Below, piece after piece: positions 40,561 through 49,720 of a DNA stretch of 64,000 nucleotides (position 1 is its first letter; each line of letters starts with the position of its first letter). The notes beneath the pieces are model-generated. The model ran no database searches, had not been told where the DNA came from, and saw nothing but the letters and a program-made list of their open reading frames with translations. The position numbers were made by a program, and so were the translations under genes. Origin of the DNA: Legionella qingyii (GTDB taxonomy: Bacteria > Pseudomonadota > Gammaproteobacteria > Legionellales > Legionellaceae); contig NZ_QHJG01000007.1 of assembly GCF_003184185.1 (NCBI RefSeq), forward strand, positions 65,708 through 129,707, given 5' to 3'.

Positions 40561-40682
40561 TGAATCGAAGAATCATTTTATCACTATTTTTGTCTTTAAT
40601 CGTTTTGCCTCTTTGCGCTGAAAAAGTCGATCAAAAAAAAGACAAAATATCATTCTTTAATAAATTAATAATAAAATTGTGA
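40560..40682 (+). CDS. 40-residue small exported or membrane peptide
   Basis: An ATG overlaps the stop of the previous gene by one base (TAATG). It opens a 40-codon frame: MNRRIILSLFLSLIVLPLCA, a good signal-peptide-like segment, then a Lys-rich tail (EKVDQKKDKISFFNKLIIKL). The overlap suggests translational coupling. It could be a real small secreted peptide or the start of a decayed gene; the following DNA shows no continuation. Confidence 0.4.
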   Translation: MNRRIILSLFLSLIVLPLCAEKVDQKKDKISFFNKLIIKL

Positions 40683-40748
40683 TAGACTATAGAAAATACA
40701 GCCAGTTAATTATTTACCCATCTCGCGTTATATATTCGGAACGATCTT

Positions 40749-41869
40749 ATGCCCTTTGTTAAGCCAAAATGTACAATTGGATTATTACTCAGTGCTGCAC
40801 ATCTTGCGTATCGCGTGGTGGGAAAAGACAATGATTTGCGAGATGAGAAGCGTGATGCTTATGTCACTACAGAGCAGTTAGAATGTGATATTGATAAGTC
40901 AGGATATCGAATAACTAAGAAAACAAATGCTGATGTAATAAATTCAAATGGATTAACGGCCGTTCGTCTTGAACCAAACGATAATAAATCACCTATTATC
41001 ATTTCTTTTAGGGGGACAGATTCTATTAGAGATGTGTTTTCTGATATCAATGTACTTTTAACGGGAACAGTAGAAAGAAAATTACAGAAAAAAGCTTTTT
41101 CTTTTTTAAAGAAACAAAAAAAGATTTTCCCGGTAGAGAAATAATATTAGTAGGACATTCTCTAGGAGGACACTTAGCTCAACATGTAGGAGCTATAGCT
41201 TATGCCGAAGATCCAAACTTGATAACATCAAGAAGCGTACATGTTCGAACGTTTAATACGGCACCTATCGATTCACCTCATGGACGATGGTTGAGTAGTA
41301 AACACCCTTCTATTTTGAGTCAATTTTGTAATTATAGACTGGACAAAGACGTAGTCAGCCAAACACCGGTTCAACAATATTATGGAAACACCTTTTCTTT
41401 TTGTACCGAAAAAGGTAGATTTGAAGCCCATCCTTTGAGGGCGATGAGAACTGTTCTTCCTGAGTCGGTAAAAAATTTAGAAATAGGGGGAAGCAGTGAA
41501 GTGCAAAGGGACTTGAATACCCTAAAAGAAGCAGTTATAGGAATAAAAGAAGCCTATGCAGCCCATATAAGGGGACAATGGTTTTCTAAGCTTCGAATGG
41601 GTAGTGAAAATAAAAAAATTATAGATGAGGCATTAGACCAGGTTACAAAGGAATTAAATAAAAATCCGCCCGATTTGGAAACAGCAAAGGTTCTTCTAAA
41701 ACTTTCTAAGCTTGGTACACATGGATCAACATCGCGCAATTGCCTGAATTGTTTAATAAACGATGTTGATTATGTTCAAAATGAATTTGAGAAACTGCCT
41801 AAATGCTCACAAGAGCAATGTGAGGGCGTCCAAGCTAGAGAAGAGTCATGCTCCCCCCGTTTGATGTAA
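40749..41869 (+). pseudogene. Class 3 lipase-like gene split by a one-base frameshift
   Basis: The first frame (40749-41144) has IIISFRGTDSIRDVFSDIN, the usual lipase class 3 lead-in. It stops soon after a run of seven A residues at 41116-41122. With one more A the reading continues as DFPGREIILVGHSLGGHLAQHVGAIAY, containing the nucleophile elbow GHSLGG, and on to 41869. The whole would be 373 residues, and the downstream part alone (from 41219) has lost the nucleophile. The possibilities are a pseudogene, phase variation, slippage, or a base miscount. The last third has no recognised domain. No signal peptide is obvious. Confidence 0.7.
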
Positions 41870-41991
41870 GCTACTATTGATTTATATCTTCCAATTAAAC
41901 ATTGTATGCACATCGCCATTCTTTCGGATGACATTGTGTACAAGTTTTGCGAGAACACCAAAAAAGAACACTTAATTTTCCTGAGCCCTTG

Positions 41992-43503
41992 TTACGTTGA
42001 TGTATTATGCAACGGTGGGCAATGATACTCTTCGGTGATCTCATTTTCGGGATTGACTGCTTGCAAAACAATAGGAAATTTCCATAAAGAATAGAGATGT
42101 TTTAGTACGTCCGCGGTAGTTTTTCCTAAAGGCACTCTGTTTTGTTGGGTATACCTTAAGGTCATGGAGCGATCACCTTGTACGTCAACAGAGTAAATTT
42201 GAATATCGGGTTCCAGATAACCTAAATTATATTGTCGTGACAAGGCTTCTCTTATTCTCTGATACCCTGACTCATTATGAATTGCATTGACGTAAAGATC
42301 GGGACTGCGATCATCATCCACAATATGAAATAATTTTAAATCGCGAATCAATTTAGGTGATAGATATTGGGCAATAAAACTTTCGTCTTTGAAATGGCGC
42401 ATTGCATTATCCAAATTGCTTAACCAATCGGTATTTGCCAAATAAGGAAACCATGCTTTATCCTCTTCGGTAGGATTTTCACAAATCCGCTTGATGTCTT
42501 GCATCATATGATATCCCAAAGTATAAGGATTAATGCCACTATAATAAGGGCTGTTATAAGACGGTTGCATAATGACGTTGGTATGGCTTTGCAAGATTTC
42601 CAACATAAATTCGTCTGTAACCAAACCTTCATCATAGAGTGCATGTAAAATGGTATAGTGCCAGAAGCAAGCCCATCCTTCATTCATGACCTTGGTTTGG
42701 CCTTGAGGATAAAAATATTGGGCCATCTTGCGTACAATACGCACGATTTCTCTCTGCCATGGTTCTAACAAGGGCGCATTTTTTTCGATGAAATACAAAA
42801 TATTTTCTTGGGGTTCTTCGGGGAAGCGTTTTTTCTTGGCTTGTTCGGTGACTTGTCGGCTCTGAGGTATTGTTCGCCATAATTCATTAACTTGAGATTG
42901 CATATAGATTTCGCGATTTTGTTGGCGAATTTTTTCTTCCTGGATGGACAAAGGAGCAGGGTGTTTATACCGATCTACCCCATAGTTCATCAGGGCATGG
43001 CAGGCATCCAGGATGGCTTCCACTTCATTGATGCCATAACGTTGTTCGCATTCACTGATGTATTTTTTTGCAAATACTAAATAGTCAATAATGGCATCAG
43101 CAGAAGTCCACATTTTAAATAAATAATTGTTTTTAAAAAATGAGTTATGACCATAACAGGCATGAGCAATTACCAAAGCTTGCATAGCCATGGTATTTTC
43201 TTCCATCAGATAGGAAATACAAGGATTTGAATTAATGACCAATTCATAAGCCAACCCCATCTGTCCCCGTTTGTAACTTTTTTCAACGCTGACAAAATGT
43301 TTGCCATAAGACCAATGGTGATAACCTATAGGCATACCTACGGAAGCATAAGCATCCATCATTTGTTCTGCAGTAATAATTTCTATTTGATTGGGGTAGG
43401 TATCTAACTTAAAGTCTTTGGCTATGCGTGCAATTTCACGATCATAGTCTTGTATTAATTCAAAGGTCCATTCTGCCCCCGTGGATAATGGCTTCTTCTT
43501 CAT
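41992..43503 (-). CDS. SpoVR family protein
   Basis: A 503-residue member of the SpoVR/YcgB family, whose biochemical role is unsettled. Blocks include EWTFELIQDYDREIARIAKDFKLDTYPNQIEII, HHWSYGKHF, HACYGHNSFFKNNYLF and MNEGWACFWHYTILH. Its start overlaps the end of the yeaH-like gene (ATGA), so it is the third gene of a prkA-yeaH-spoVR operon, a module linked to stationary phase and stress in other bacteria. Confidence 0.93.
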   Translation of the reverse strand: MKKKPLSTGAEWTFELIQDYDREIARIAKDFKLDTYPNQIEIITAEQMMDAYASVGMPIGYHHWSYGKHFVSVEKSYKRGQMGLAYELVINSNPCISYLMEENTMAMQALVIAHACYGHNSFFKNNYLFKMWTSADAIIDYLVFAKKYISECEQRYGINEVEAILDACHALMNYGVDRYKHPAPLSIQEEKIRQQNREIYMQSQVNELWRTIPQSRQVTEQAKKKRFPEEPQENILYFIEKNAPLLEPWQREIVRIVRKMAQYFYPQGQTKVMNEGWACFWHYTILHALYDEGLVTDEFMLEILQSHTNVIMQPSYNSPYYSGINPYTLGYHMMQDIKRICENPTEEDKAWFPYLANTDWLSNLDNAMRHFKDESFIAQYLSPKLIRDLKLFHIVDDDRSPDLYVNAIHNESGYQRIREALSRQYNLGYLEPDIQIYSVDVQGDRSMTLRYTQQNRVPLGKTTADVLKHLYSLWKFPIVLQAVNPENEITEEYHCPPLHNTST

Positions 43504-44768
43504 GCAGTTTTCCTTTTAAATAGCTCATGAAATACCGGGTAGATGTCTGCTACCGTATCAATATTTTCCATAGCAAAATTAGGATAGCGCTCTTTTACCA
43601 GTTGATAGACTTCCCATAGACTTTGATGATGGCGTGGCATGATTTCAATGTAAGCAAAATATTGCAACAAAGGCATAATTTTATCTTGCAATAGCTCCTG
43701 ACAATAGGGTGAATCGGCATTCCAATTATCTCCATCTGATGCTTGGGCTACATAAATATTCCATGCCTCGGGAGGATATCGCGCATCGATAACGGCACTC
43801 AGGAGTTCCAAGGCGCTGGAAACTACAGTACCCCCGGTTTCTCGAGAATAAAAGAATTCTTCTTCATTCACTTCCTTGGCAGAAGTATGGTGCCGGATAA
43901 ATACTAATTCAATTTTTTCATAATTTTTGGTAAGGAACATATAAAGAAGGATAAAAAAGCGTTTTGCAATGTCTTTTTTCGCTTCGTCCATTGAACCGGA
44001 TACATCCATAATACAAAACATGACTGCTTGAGTTGATGGTGAAGGGATTCGAACGCGAAAGTTATAGCGCAGATCAATGGTATCAATAAATGGCACGGTT
44101 TGTATTTTCTTCTTTAGATATTCAACTCTCTTTTGCAGATTTTTCAAAGCTTCGGTATCTGGAACTGGTTGTGCATGTAGTTGTTCGAGTTCTTCTTCAG
44201 CTTCTTTTAATTGTTTTTTATAAGGGGACGCCAAAGCAACTCGACGTCCAGTTGCTTGTTTCATCGAACGAAGAACATTAATATTGTTCGGGATACCGCT
44301 GGTTGTTACTCCAGCCCTTACTGTTTTAAAGGTGCTAATGCGCGCCAACTCTTTTTTAACTAAATCAGGTAATTCCAGATCTTCAAAGTACAGATCCAGG
44401 AATTCTTCCCGAGATAATTCAAAAACAAAATTATCTTCACCTTCGCCACTATCACTGGCTTCAGAACCATCACCACCACTACCAGAACTGCCATTGGGCC
44501 TTCTTATTCTATCGCCGGTTATAAAATTATCATTGCCTGGTAATACACGTTCTATGTGTCCACCTTGGCCTCGGTGAAACACTGGCTCAGAAATGTCTTT
44601 GGCTGGAATGGTGATTTGTTCGCCTTGATCAATTTCGGTAATACTTCGCTTGCCTACAGCATCAGAGACAGCACGTTTGATCTGATTTTTATAGCGGCGA
44701 AGAAAGCGTTGGCGATTAACCGTACTTTTTTTTCCCGCATTTTGTCGTCTATCAATTAATTGCGACAT
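43500..44768 (-). CDS. yeaH: YeaH/YhbH family protein (DUF444)
   Basis: A 422-residue cytoplasmic protein of the DUF444 family, which pairs with PrkA. The N-terminal RQNAGKKSTVNRQRFLRRYKNQIKRAV is diagnostic. A von Willebrand A-like domain has the metal-site motif MDVSGSMDEAKKD and later TGGTVVSSALEL. A low-complexity Gly/Ser stretch lies around residues 90-110. It is coupled to spoVR by a four-base overlap and lies about 170 bases after prkA. Confidence 0.93.
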   Translation of the reverse strand: MSQLIDRRQNAGKKSTVNRQRFLRRYKNQIKRAVSDAVGKRSITEIDQGEQITIPAKDISEPVFHRGQGGHIERVLPGNDNFITGDRIRRPNGSSGSGGDGSEASDSGEGEDNFVFELSREEFLDLYFEDLELPDLVKKELARISTFKTVRAGVTTSGIPNNINVLRSMKQATGRRVALASPYKKQLKEAEEELEQLHAQPVPDTEALKNLQKRVEYLKKKIQTVPFIDTIDLRYNFRVRIPSPSTQAVMFCIMDVSGSMDEAKKDIAKRFFILLYMFLTKNYEKIELVFIRHHTSAKEVNEEEFFYSRETGGTVVSSALELLSAVIDARYPPEAWNIYVAQASDGDNWNADSPYCQELLQDKIMPLLQYFAYIEIMPRHHQSLWEVYQLVKERYPNFAMENIDTVADIYPVFHELFKRKTA

Positions 44769-44801
44769 AATTTAGCCCCACATAAAATATTTCTGCACCT
44801 A

Positions 44802-44891
44802 TTTGTAGTTTGGGCGGAGGCAAAAGCCTTAGCTCAAAGACACGTTGATTATAGGTCTTGAGCTACAGCGTCGCGTTTGCTCAAACTACAA
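44802..44891. repeat. Long imperfect inverted repeat between prkA and yeaH
   Basis: TTGTAGTTTGGGC from 44802 and, about 40 bases after it ends, its inverse ending GCTCAAACTACAA at 44891, match over about 37 bases with several mismatches. The arms lie in the 171-base gap inside the operon. A transcript would form a large hairpin there, which could tune expression of prkA relative to yeaH/spoVR, or it may be an inserted MITE. Confidence 0.6.
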
Positions 44892-44939
44892 AATATCCAG
44901 TATTAGCTTTCTCTCATAGGTGCGAGAGAACCGTTTTTA

Positions 44940-46871
44940 TTATTGTGACTTACGTACTCGCAAATACCATTCGCAAAGCAAGCGTACTTGTTTGCGTGTA
45001 TAACCTTTATCGATCATTCGAGAAATGAACTCTTCATGTTTTTTCTTGTCATCTTCAGATGCTTTAGCATTGAAAGAAATAACAGGTAACAAATCTTCCG
45101 TATTGGTGAACATTTTTTTCTCAATCACGGATCTTAATTTTTCATAACTGTTCCACACAGGATTTTTGCCACGATTATTAGCTCGAGCGCGTAAAACAAA
45201 ATTCACCACTTCATTACGAAAATCTTTTGGATTTGATATCCCTGCGGGCTTTTCTATTTTTTCCAGTTCTTGGTTTAATAAAGCACGGTCAAAAATTTCA
45301 CCGGTATCTGGATCTCGATAATCCTGGTCTTGAATCCAGAAATCAGCATAAGTTATGTAGCGGTCAAAAATATTTTGACCATACTCAGAATAGGATTCCA
45401 AGTAAGCGGTTTGAATTTCCTTGCCAATAAACTCAACATACTTGGGCGCCAAATATTCTTTAATAAAGGCCAAGTACGATTCTTGTACTTCTTGTGGAAA
45501 TTGTTCTTGTTCAATCTGACGTTCCAGAACGTACATTAAGTGTACGGGGTTTGCGGCGACTTCACTATGATCAAAATTAAACACTTTGGAAAGAATTTTG
45601 AAAGCAAAGCGGGTTGATACGCCACTCATTCCTTCATCAACACCGGCGAAGTCACGATATTCCTGATATGATTTTGCTTTGGGGTCGGTGTCTTTTAAAC
45701 TCTCACCATTGTACACCCGCATTTTGGAATAAATGCTGGAGTTTTGTGGCTCTTTTAAACGGGTTAAGACTGAAAATTGCGCCAGCATGTCCAAAGTACC
45801 CGGGGCGCATTGCGCATGAGTCAGAGAGCTGTTATCAATGAGTTTTTGATAAATTCTAGTTTCTTCAGAAACACGGAGGCAATAAGGCACTTTGACAATG
45901 TTGATACGGTCTATAAACGCTTCATTATTTTTATTGTTTCTAAATGATTGCCATTCTGATTCATTTGAATGCGCTAAAATAATTCCTTCAAATGGAATGG
46001 AAGATAATCCTTCAGTCGCATTGTAATTGCCTTCCTGAGTAGCAGTTAATAAGGGGTGTAGCACCTTGATTGGCGCTTTAAACATTTCAACAAACTCTAA
46101 AAGACCGCGGTTTGCTCGGCATAGGCCACCAGAATAACTGTATGCGTCTGGATCATCTTGAGAAAATTCTTCCAGTTTACGAATATCAACTTTACCAACT
46201 AATGAGGAAATATCCTGATTGTTTTCATCGCCTGGTTCTGTCTTGGCAACGGCAATCTGTTTTAAACGTGAAGGTCTGACTTTAACTACTCTAAATTTAC
46301 TGATATCGCCATTATATTCATGTAATCGTTTGACCGCCCATGGTGACATTAAGTAACGCAAGTATCGGGACGGGATCCCGAAACGCTCTTGAAGTAACTC
46401 AGCATCTTCAACCGGATTAAATAAGGACAGAGGAGATTCAAAGACAGGCGAACCTTTGATGGCATAAAATGGTGTTTTTTCCATCAAGTCTTTTAATTTT
46501 TCAGCAATAGAAGATTTCCCCCCACCAACAGGTCCCAAGAGATAAAGTACTTGTTTGGTTTCTTCCAAGCCTTGGGCTGCATGCTTAAGAAAACCAACAA
46601 TTTGCTCAATGGGCTCTTCCATGCCATAAAAATCTTGAAATACAGTATAACGAGGAATGATTTTATTGGAAAAAATTCTGGATAAAACAGGATCATGGCG
46701 CGTGTCGATCATCTCTGGTTCGCCTATAGCCATTAATAAGCGTTCTGCTGGATTGGCATAGGCAGACGGATCATTTTTACACAACTCCAGGTATTCCTCC
46801 AAACTCATCTCTTCTTCTTTGTTATCTACAAAGCGTTTGGTATAACCGGTTAAAAAGTCTTGAGTATTCAT
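44940..46871 (-). CDS. prkA: PrkA family serine protein kinase / AAA protein
   Basis: A 643-residue homologue of E. coli YeaG and Bacillus PrkA. It has an N-terminal AAA-type ATPase domain (Walker A LGPVGGGKSSIAEKL) and a C-terminal PrkA domain containing RVYNGESLKDTDPKAKSYQEYRD, with FVEMFKAPIKVLHPLLTATQEGNY between. It phosphorylates proteins in starvation and stress responses. It is the first gene of the module, preceded by GGGG-rich SD sequence and two palindromes that may be operators. Confidence 0.95.
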   Translation of the reverse strand: MNTQDFLTGYTKRFVDNKEEEMSLEEYLELCKNDPSAYANPAERLLMAIGEPEMIDTRHDPVLSRIFSNKIIPRYTVFQDFYGMEEPIEQIVGFLKHAAQGLEETKQVLYLLGPVGGGKSSIAEKLKDLMEKTPFYAIKGSPVFESPLSLFNPVEDAELLQERFGIPSRYLRYLMSPWAVKRLHEYNGDISKFRVVKVRPSRLKQIAVAKTEPGDENNQDISSLVGKVDIRKLEEFSQDDPDAYSYSGGLCRANRGLLEFVEMFKAPIKVLHPLLTATQEGNYNATEGLSSIPFEGIILAHSNESEWQSFRNNKNNEAFIDRINIVKVPYCLRVSEETRIYQKLIDNSSLTHAQCAPGTLDMLAQFSVLTRLKEPQNSSIYSKMRVYNGESLKDTDPKAKSYQEYRDFAGVDEGMSGVSTRFAFKILSKVFNFDHSEVAANPVHLMYVLERQIEQEQFPQEVQESYLAFIKEYLAPKYVEFIGKEIQTAYLESYSEYGQNIFDRYITYADFWIQDQDYRDPDTGEIFDRALLNQELEKIEKPAGISNPKDFRNEVVNFVLRARANNRGKNPVWNSYEKLRSVIEKKMFTNTEDLLPVISFNAKASEDDKKKHEEFISRMIDKGYTRKQVRLLCEWYLRVRKSQ

Positions 46872-46885
46872 GTGCCATCCCCTTT

Positions 46886-46904
46886 TATCCTTAATATAAG
46901 GATA
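46886..46904. promoter_or_regulatory. Palindrome just upstream of the prkA ribosome-binding site
   Basis: TATCCTTA and TAAGGATA (46886-46893 and 46897-46904) form a perfect 8-base palindrome with a three-base spacer, 15 to 33 bases before the prkA start codon. The position suits a repressor operator or a small leader hairpin. The binding factor is unknown. Confidence 0.4.
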
Positions 46905-46920
46905 TATAGTGTTACTTTAC

Positions 46921-46953
46921 ATTTATTGCATTTTACTGGTAAATGCAATAAAT
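46921..46953. promoter_or_regulatory. 13-base perfect inverted repeat between prkA and pepN
   Basis: ATTTATTGCATTT (46921-46933) and AAATGCAATAAAT (46941-46953) are perfect inverse copies around a seven-base centre. It lies in the divergent promoter region of prkA and pepN, so an operator acting on one or both genes is plausible. It has no T-run and is not after a gene end, so a terminator is unlikely. Confidence 0.5.
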
Positions 46954-47084
46954 GAATTTTCAGCTAACTTCGTTCCATTTATAAAGATTGACCTAAGAAG
47001 TTACCCCTTTATAATCATTATAGGCTAAACTAGAAAAATTGTTATATAACTCAATAAACTTAATCGCATTTTGCATAGGATGTA

Positions 47085-49676
47085 ATGATCATGCCTAACA
47101 CAACCGTTTTTTTAAAAAACTACCAGCCCCCTTTTTTTACAGTGGAGACTGTGAATTTAAATTTTGACTTGTATGATGATCACGCATTGGTCCATAGTGA
47201 ACTCAAATTAATCCGTCAACATAAAGGTCCTTTGCACTTATATGGAGATGAGTTGGAATTGATTAGCGTGCATATGAATGGCCAAAAGCTGGAACCATCG
47301 GCTTATACTGTGCGCGATGATGGGTTAATTATCGAAAATTGCCCTGATGAACTTATATTGAATATAGTAACGCGTATTTACCCGCAAAATAACACGCAAT
47401 TATCCGGACTTTATCGCTCGAATCATCTATTTTGTACGCAATGCGAGGCAGAAGGTTTCCGACGCATCACTTATTTCCTTGACCGGCCGGATGTTTTAGC
47501 CACTTATACTACGCGTATCTCTGCAGATAAAAAGCAATATCCTATCCTATTATCCAATGGAAATTTGATCGAATCCGGTTCGACTATGGATGGACGTCAT
47601 TGGGTGGTTTGGAATGATCCTTTTAAAAAACCATCGTATTTATTTGCTTTAGTTGCCGGGGATTTAGCTTGTGTTCACGATCAGTTTGTTACGTGTTCTG
47701 GTCGAACTATTGATTTGCGTATTTATGTTGAGCCAGGAAATGAAGATAAATGTGCTCATGCAATGGAGTCTTTGAAAAAATCTATGCGCTGGGATGAAGA
47801 AGTCTATGGTCGTGAATATGACCTTGATATTTTTATGATCGTAGCGGTTAGTGACTTCAATATGGGGGCGATGGAGAATAAGGGATTAAATATTTTTAAC
47901 TCCAAATACATTCTTGCTCGCCCTGATACTGCAACGGATCAAGATTTTGCGGATGTCGAAGGTGTGGTTGCCCATGAATATTTTCATAATTGGACCGGTA
48001 ATCGAGTTACTTGCCGTGACTGGTTTCAGTTAAGTTTGAAAGAAGGACTAACAGTTTTTCGGGATCAGGAATTCTCTCGGGATATGAACTCACGAGACGT
48101 GAATCGCATTATGGATGTCAGAATATTGCGAAGCGCTCAATTTCCAGAAGATGCAGGAGCAATGGCACACCCGGTGCGACCTGAGTCGTATCAGGAAATA
48201 AACAATTTTTATACTGCAACGGTTTACAATAAAGGTGCTGAAGTAATCCGCATGCAGCATACGCTGCTTGGCAAGGAAGGCTTTCGACGTGGCATGGATT
48301 TATATTTTAAACGTCATGATGGTCAGGCGGTCACTATTGATGATTTTGTTGCTGCAATGGAAGATGCCAATGATATTGATTTGACTCAATTTAAACGATG
48401 GTATAGCCAGGCAGGAACTCCGGAAGTAACAGTTACCAGTGAGTATGTGAAAGGGCAATTGACCTTAAAAATGAAACAAAGTTGTCCTGCAACTCCTGAA
48501 TGCCATGATAAAAAACCATTCCATATCCCCATTCAAGTTGCCTTATTTGACTCTAATGGGCATCAAATGCCAGTTGAGCGGGACATTTTGGAGTTAAAGG
48601 ATGTGGAGCAGAGTTTTACCTTTACTGGTTTGAGCGAAAAACCGGTCATTTCATTATTACGTGAGTTCTCGGCCCCTATTAAATTGAAACACGATTTGAG
48701 TCAGGACGAGTTGCTCTTTCTATTGCGACATGAGGTAGATGGCTATGCTAAATGGGATGCTGCCCAAAACCTCATTCTGAACTGTATTAAGGAATGCTTG
48801 CATGAACCATCGAGCAAATGGCAAATTCCGTCTGATTTAATTTCTGCTTTGCAACATGTATTGCTTGATGAGTCATTGGATGCCGATCTTCGTGCAGAAT
48901 TATTAACTCCTCCAGGATTTGAGGATATTGCTACGCGATTAGAATGTGTGGATGTGAGTGCTGTAGAAAACGTCCGTGATTTTTTCCACCAACAATTAGG
49001 TTGGTATTTGTATGAAGCGGCCCAATCATTGTATCAAAAGTTGTGGGAAATTGAAGATCACCGTATGAATGGCCCTGCTTATGGACGTAGAAAATTACGC
49101 AATGTCTGCCTTTGGCTGATGATGAAAGCTAAGGAAGCTTCAACATTAGACATATGCCAACAGCAATTTATAGCTGCACAAACTATGACTGATCAAATTG
49201 CCAGTTTTTCATTATTAGTTAATTGCACGAATCAAGGGTTACGCGAACAAGCAATTGATGATTTTTATAAGCAATGGTCCAAAGATGATTTGGTTTTAGA
49301 TAAGTGGTTTACTATTCAGGCGACTTGTGAGTTACCGGAAACTTTAACCCATGTAAAAGTGTTATTAAAACATCCTGCGTTTTGTATTAAGAACCCTAAT
49401 AAAGTTCGAGCCTTGATTGGTGCATTTTGTATGGGAAATCCGCGTAATTTTCATGCCTTGGATGGAAGTGGCTATTCCTTCTTAGCTGAAATGTTAGTGA
49501 CCCTGGACAAAATTAACCCACAAATTGCAGCACGGTTGGCTAATCCGTTTACTCGCTGGATGCGCTATGATAAAACCAGGCAGGCTTTGATGCGAAATCA
49601 ATTAGAACAGTTGGATAAGTTGGAATTATCACGCGATTTGGCTGAAGTAGTTTCTAAAAGTTTGATGGTGAGTTAA
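47085..49676 (+). CDS. pepN: Aminopeptidase N (M1 family)
   Basis: A cytoplasmic zinc aminopeptidase of 863 residues that trims peptides in general protein turnover. The exopeptidase motif is MGAMENKGLN. The zinc site is HEYFHNW, with the distal Glu in LKEGLTVFRDQEF. The C-terminal helical domain is complete and resembles E. coli PepN (870 residues). A second ATG two codons in (47091) is an equally possible start; GGA lies 4 or 10 bases upstream. It is divergent from prkA. Confidence 0.96.
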   Translation: MIMPNTTVFLKNYQPPFFTVETVNLNFDLYDDHALVHSELKLIRQHKGPLHLYGDELELISVHMNGQKLEPSAYTVRDDGLIIENCPDELILNIVTRIYPQNNTQLSGLYRSNHLFCTQCEAEGFRRITYFLDRPDVLATYTTRISADKKQYPILLSNGNLIESGSTMDGRHWVVWNDPFKKPSYLFALVAGDLACVHDQFVTCSGRTIDLRIYVEPGNEDKCAHAMESLKKSMRWDEEVYGREYDLDIFMIVAVSDFNMGAMENKGLNIFNSKYILARPDTATDQDFADVEGVVAHEYFHNWTGNRVTCRDWFQLSLKEGLTVFRDQEFSRDMNSRDVNRIMDVRILRSAQFPEDAGAMAHPVRPESYQEINNFYTATVYNKGAEVIRMQHTLLGKEGFRRGMDLYFKRHDGQAVTIDDFVAAMEDANDIDLTQFKRWYSQAGTPEVTVTSEYVKGQLTLKMKQSCPATPECHDKKPFHIPIQVALFDSNGHQMPVERDILELKDVEQSFTFTGLSEKPVISLLREFSAPIKLKHDLSQDELLFLLRHEVDGYAKWDAAQNLILNCIKECLHEPSSKWQIPSDLISALQHVLLDESLDADLRAELLTPPGFEDIATRLECVDVSAVENVRDFFHQQLGWYLYEAAQSLYQKLWEIEDHRMNGPAYGRRKLRNVCLWLMMKAKEASTLDICQQQFIAAQTMTDQIASFSLLVNCTNQGLREQAIDDFYKQWSKDDLVLDKWFTIQATCELPETLTHVKVLLKHPAFCIKNPNKVRALIGAFCMGNPRNFHALDGSGYSFLAEMLVTLDKINPQIAARLANPFTRWMRYDKTRQALMRNQLEQLDKLELSRDLAEVVSKSLMVS

Positions 49677-49688
49677 CGAGTTTTTTTT

Positions 49689-49720
49689 AGTCTGGGTTAG
49701 GCGAGGCCATAACCCAGGCT
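49689..49720. repeat. REP-like palindrome with TCTGGGTTA/TAACCCAGG arms
   Basis: AGTCTGGGTTA (49689-49699) and TAACCCAGGCT (49710-49720) form an 11-base stem with one G-U pair and a ten-base loop between the ends of two convergent genes. It belongs to the same family as those at 26482 and 51430. Confidence 0.6.

Noticed and set aside
41219..41869. Independent 216-residue protein gene
   Set aside because: It is the downstream part of the frameshifted lipase. The lipase nucleophile lies in the same frame upstream of its first ATG, and no ribosome-binding site supports a separate start.
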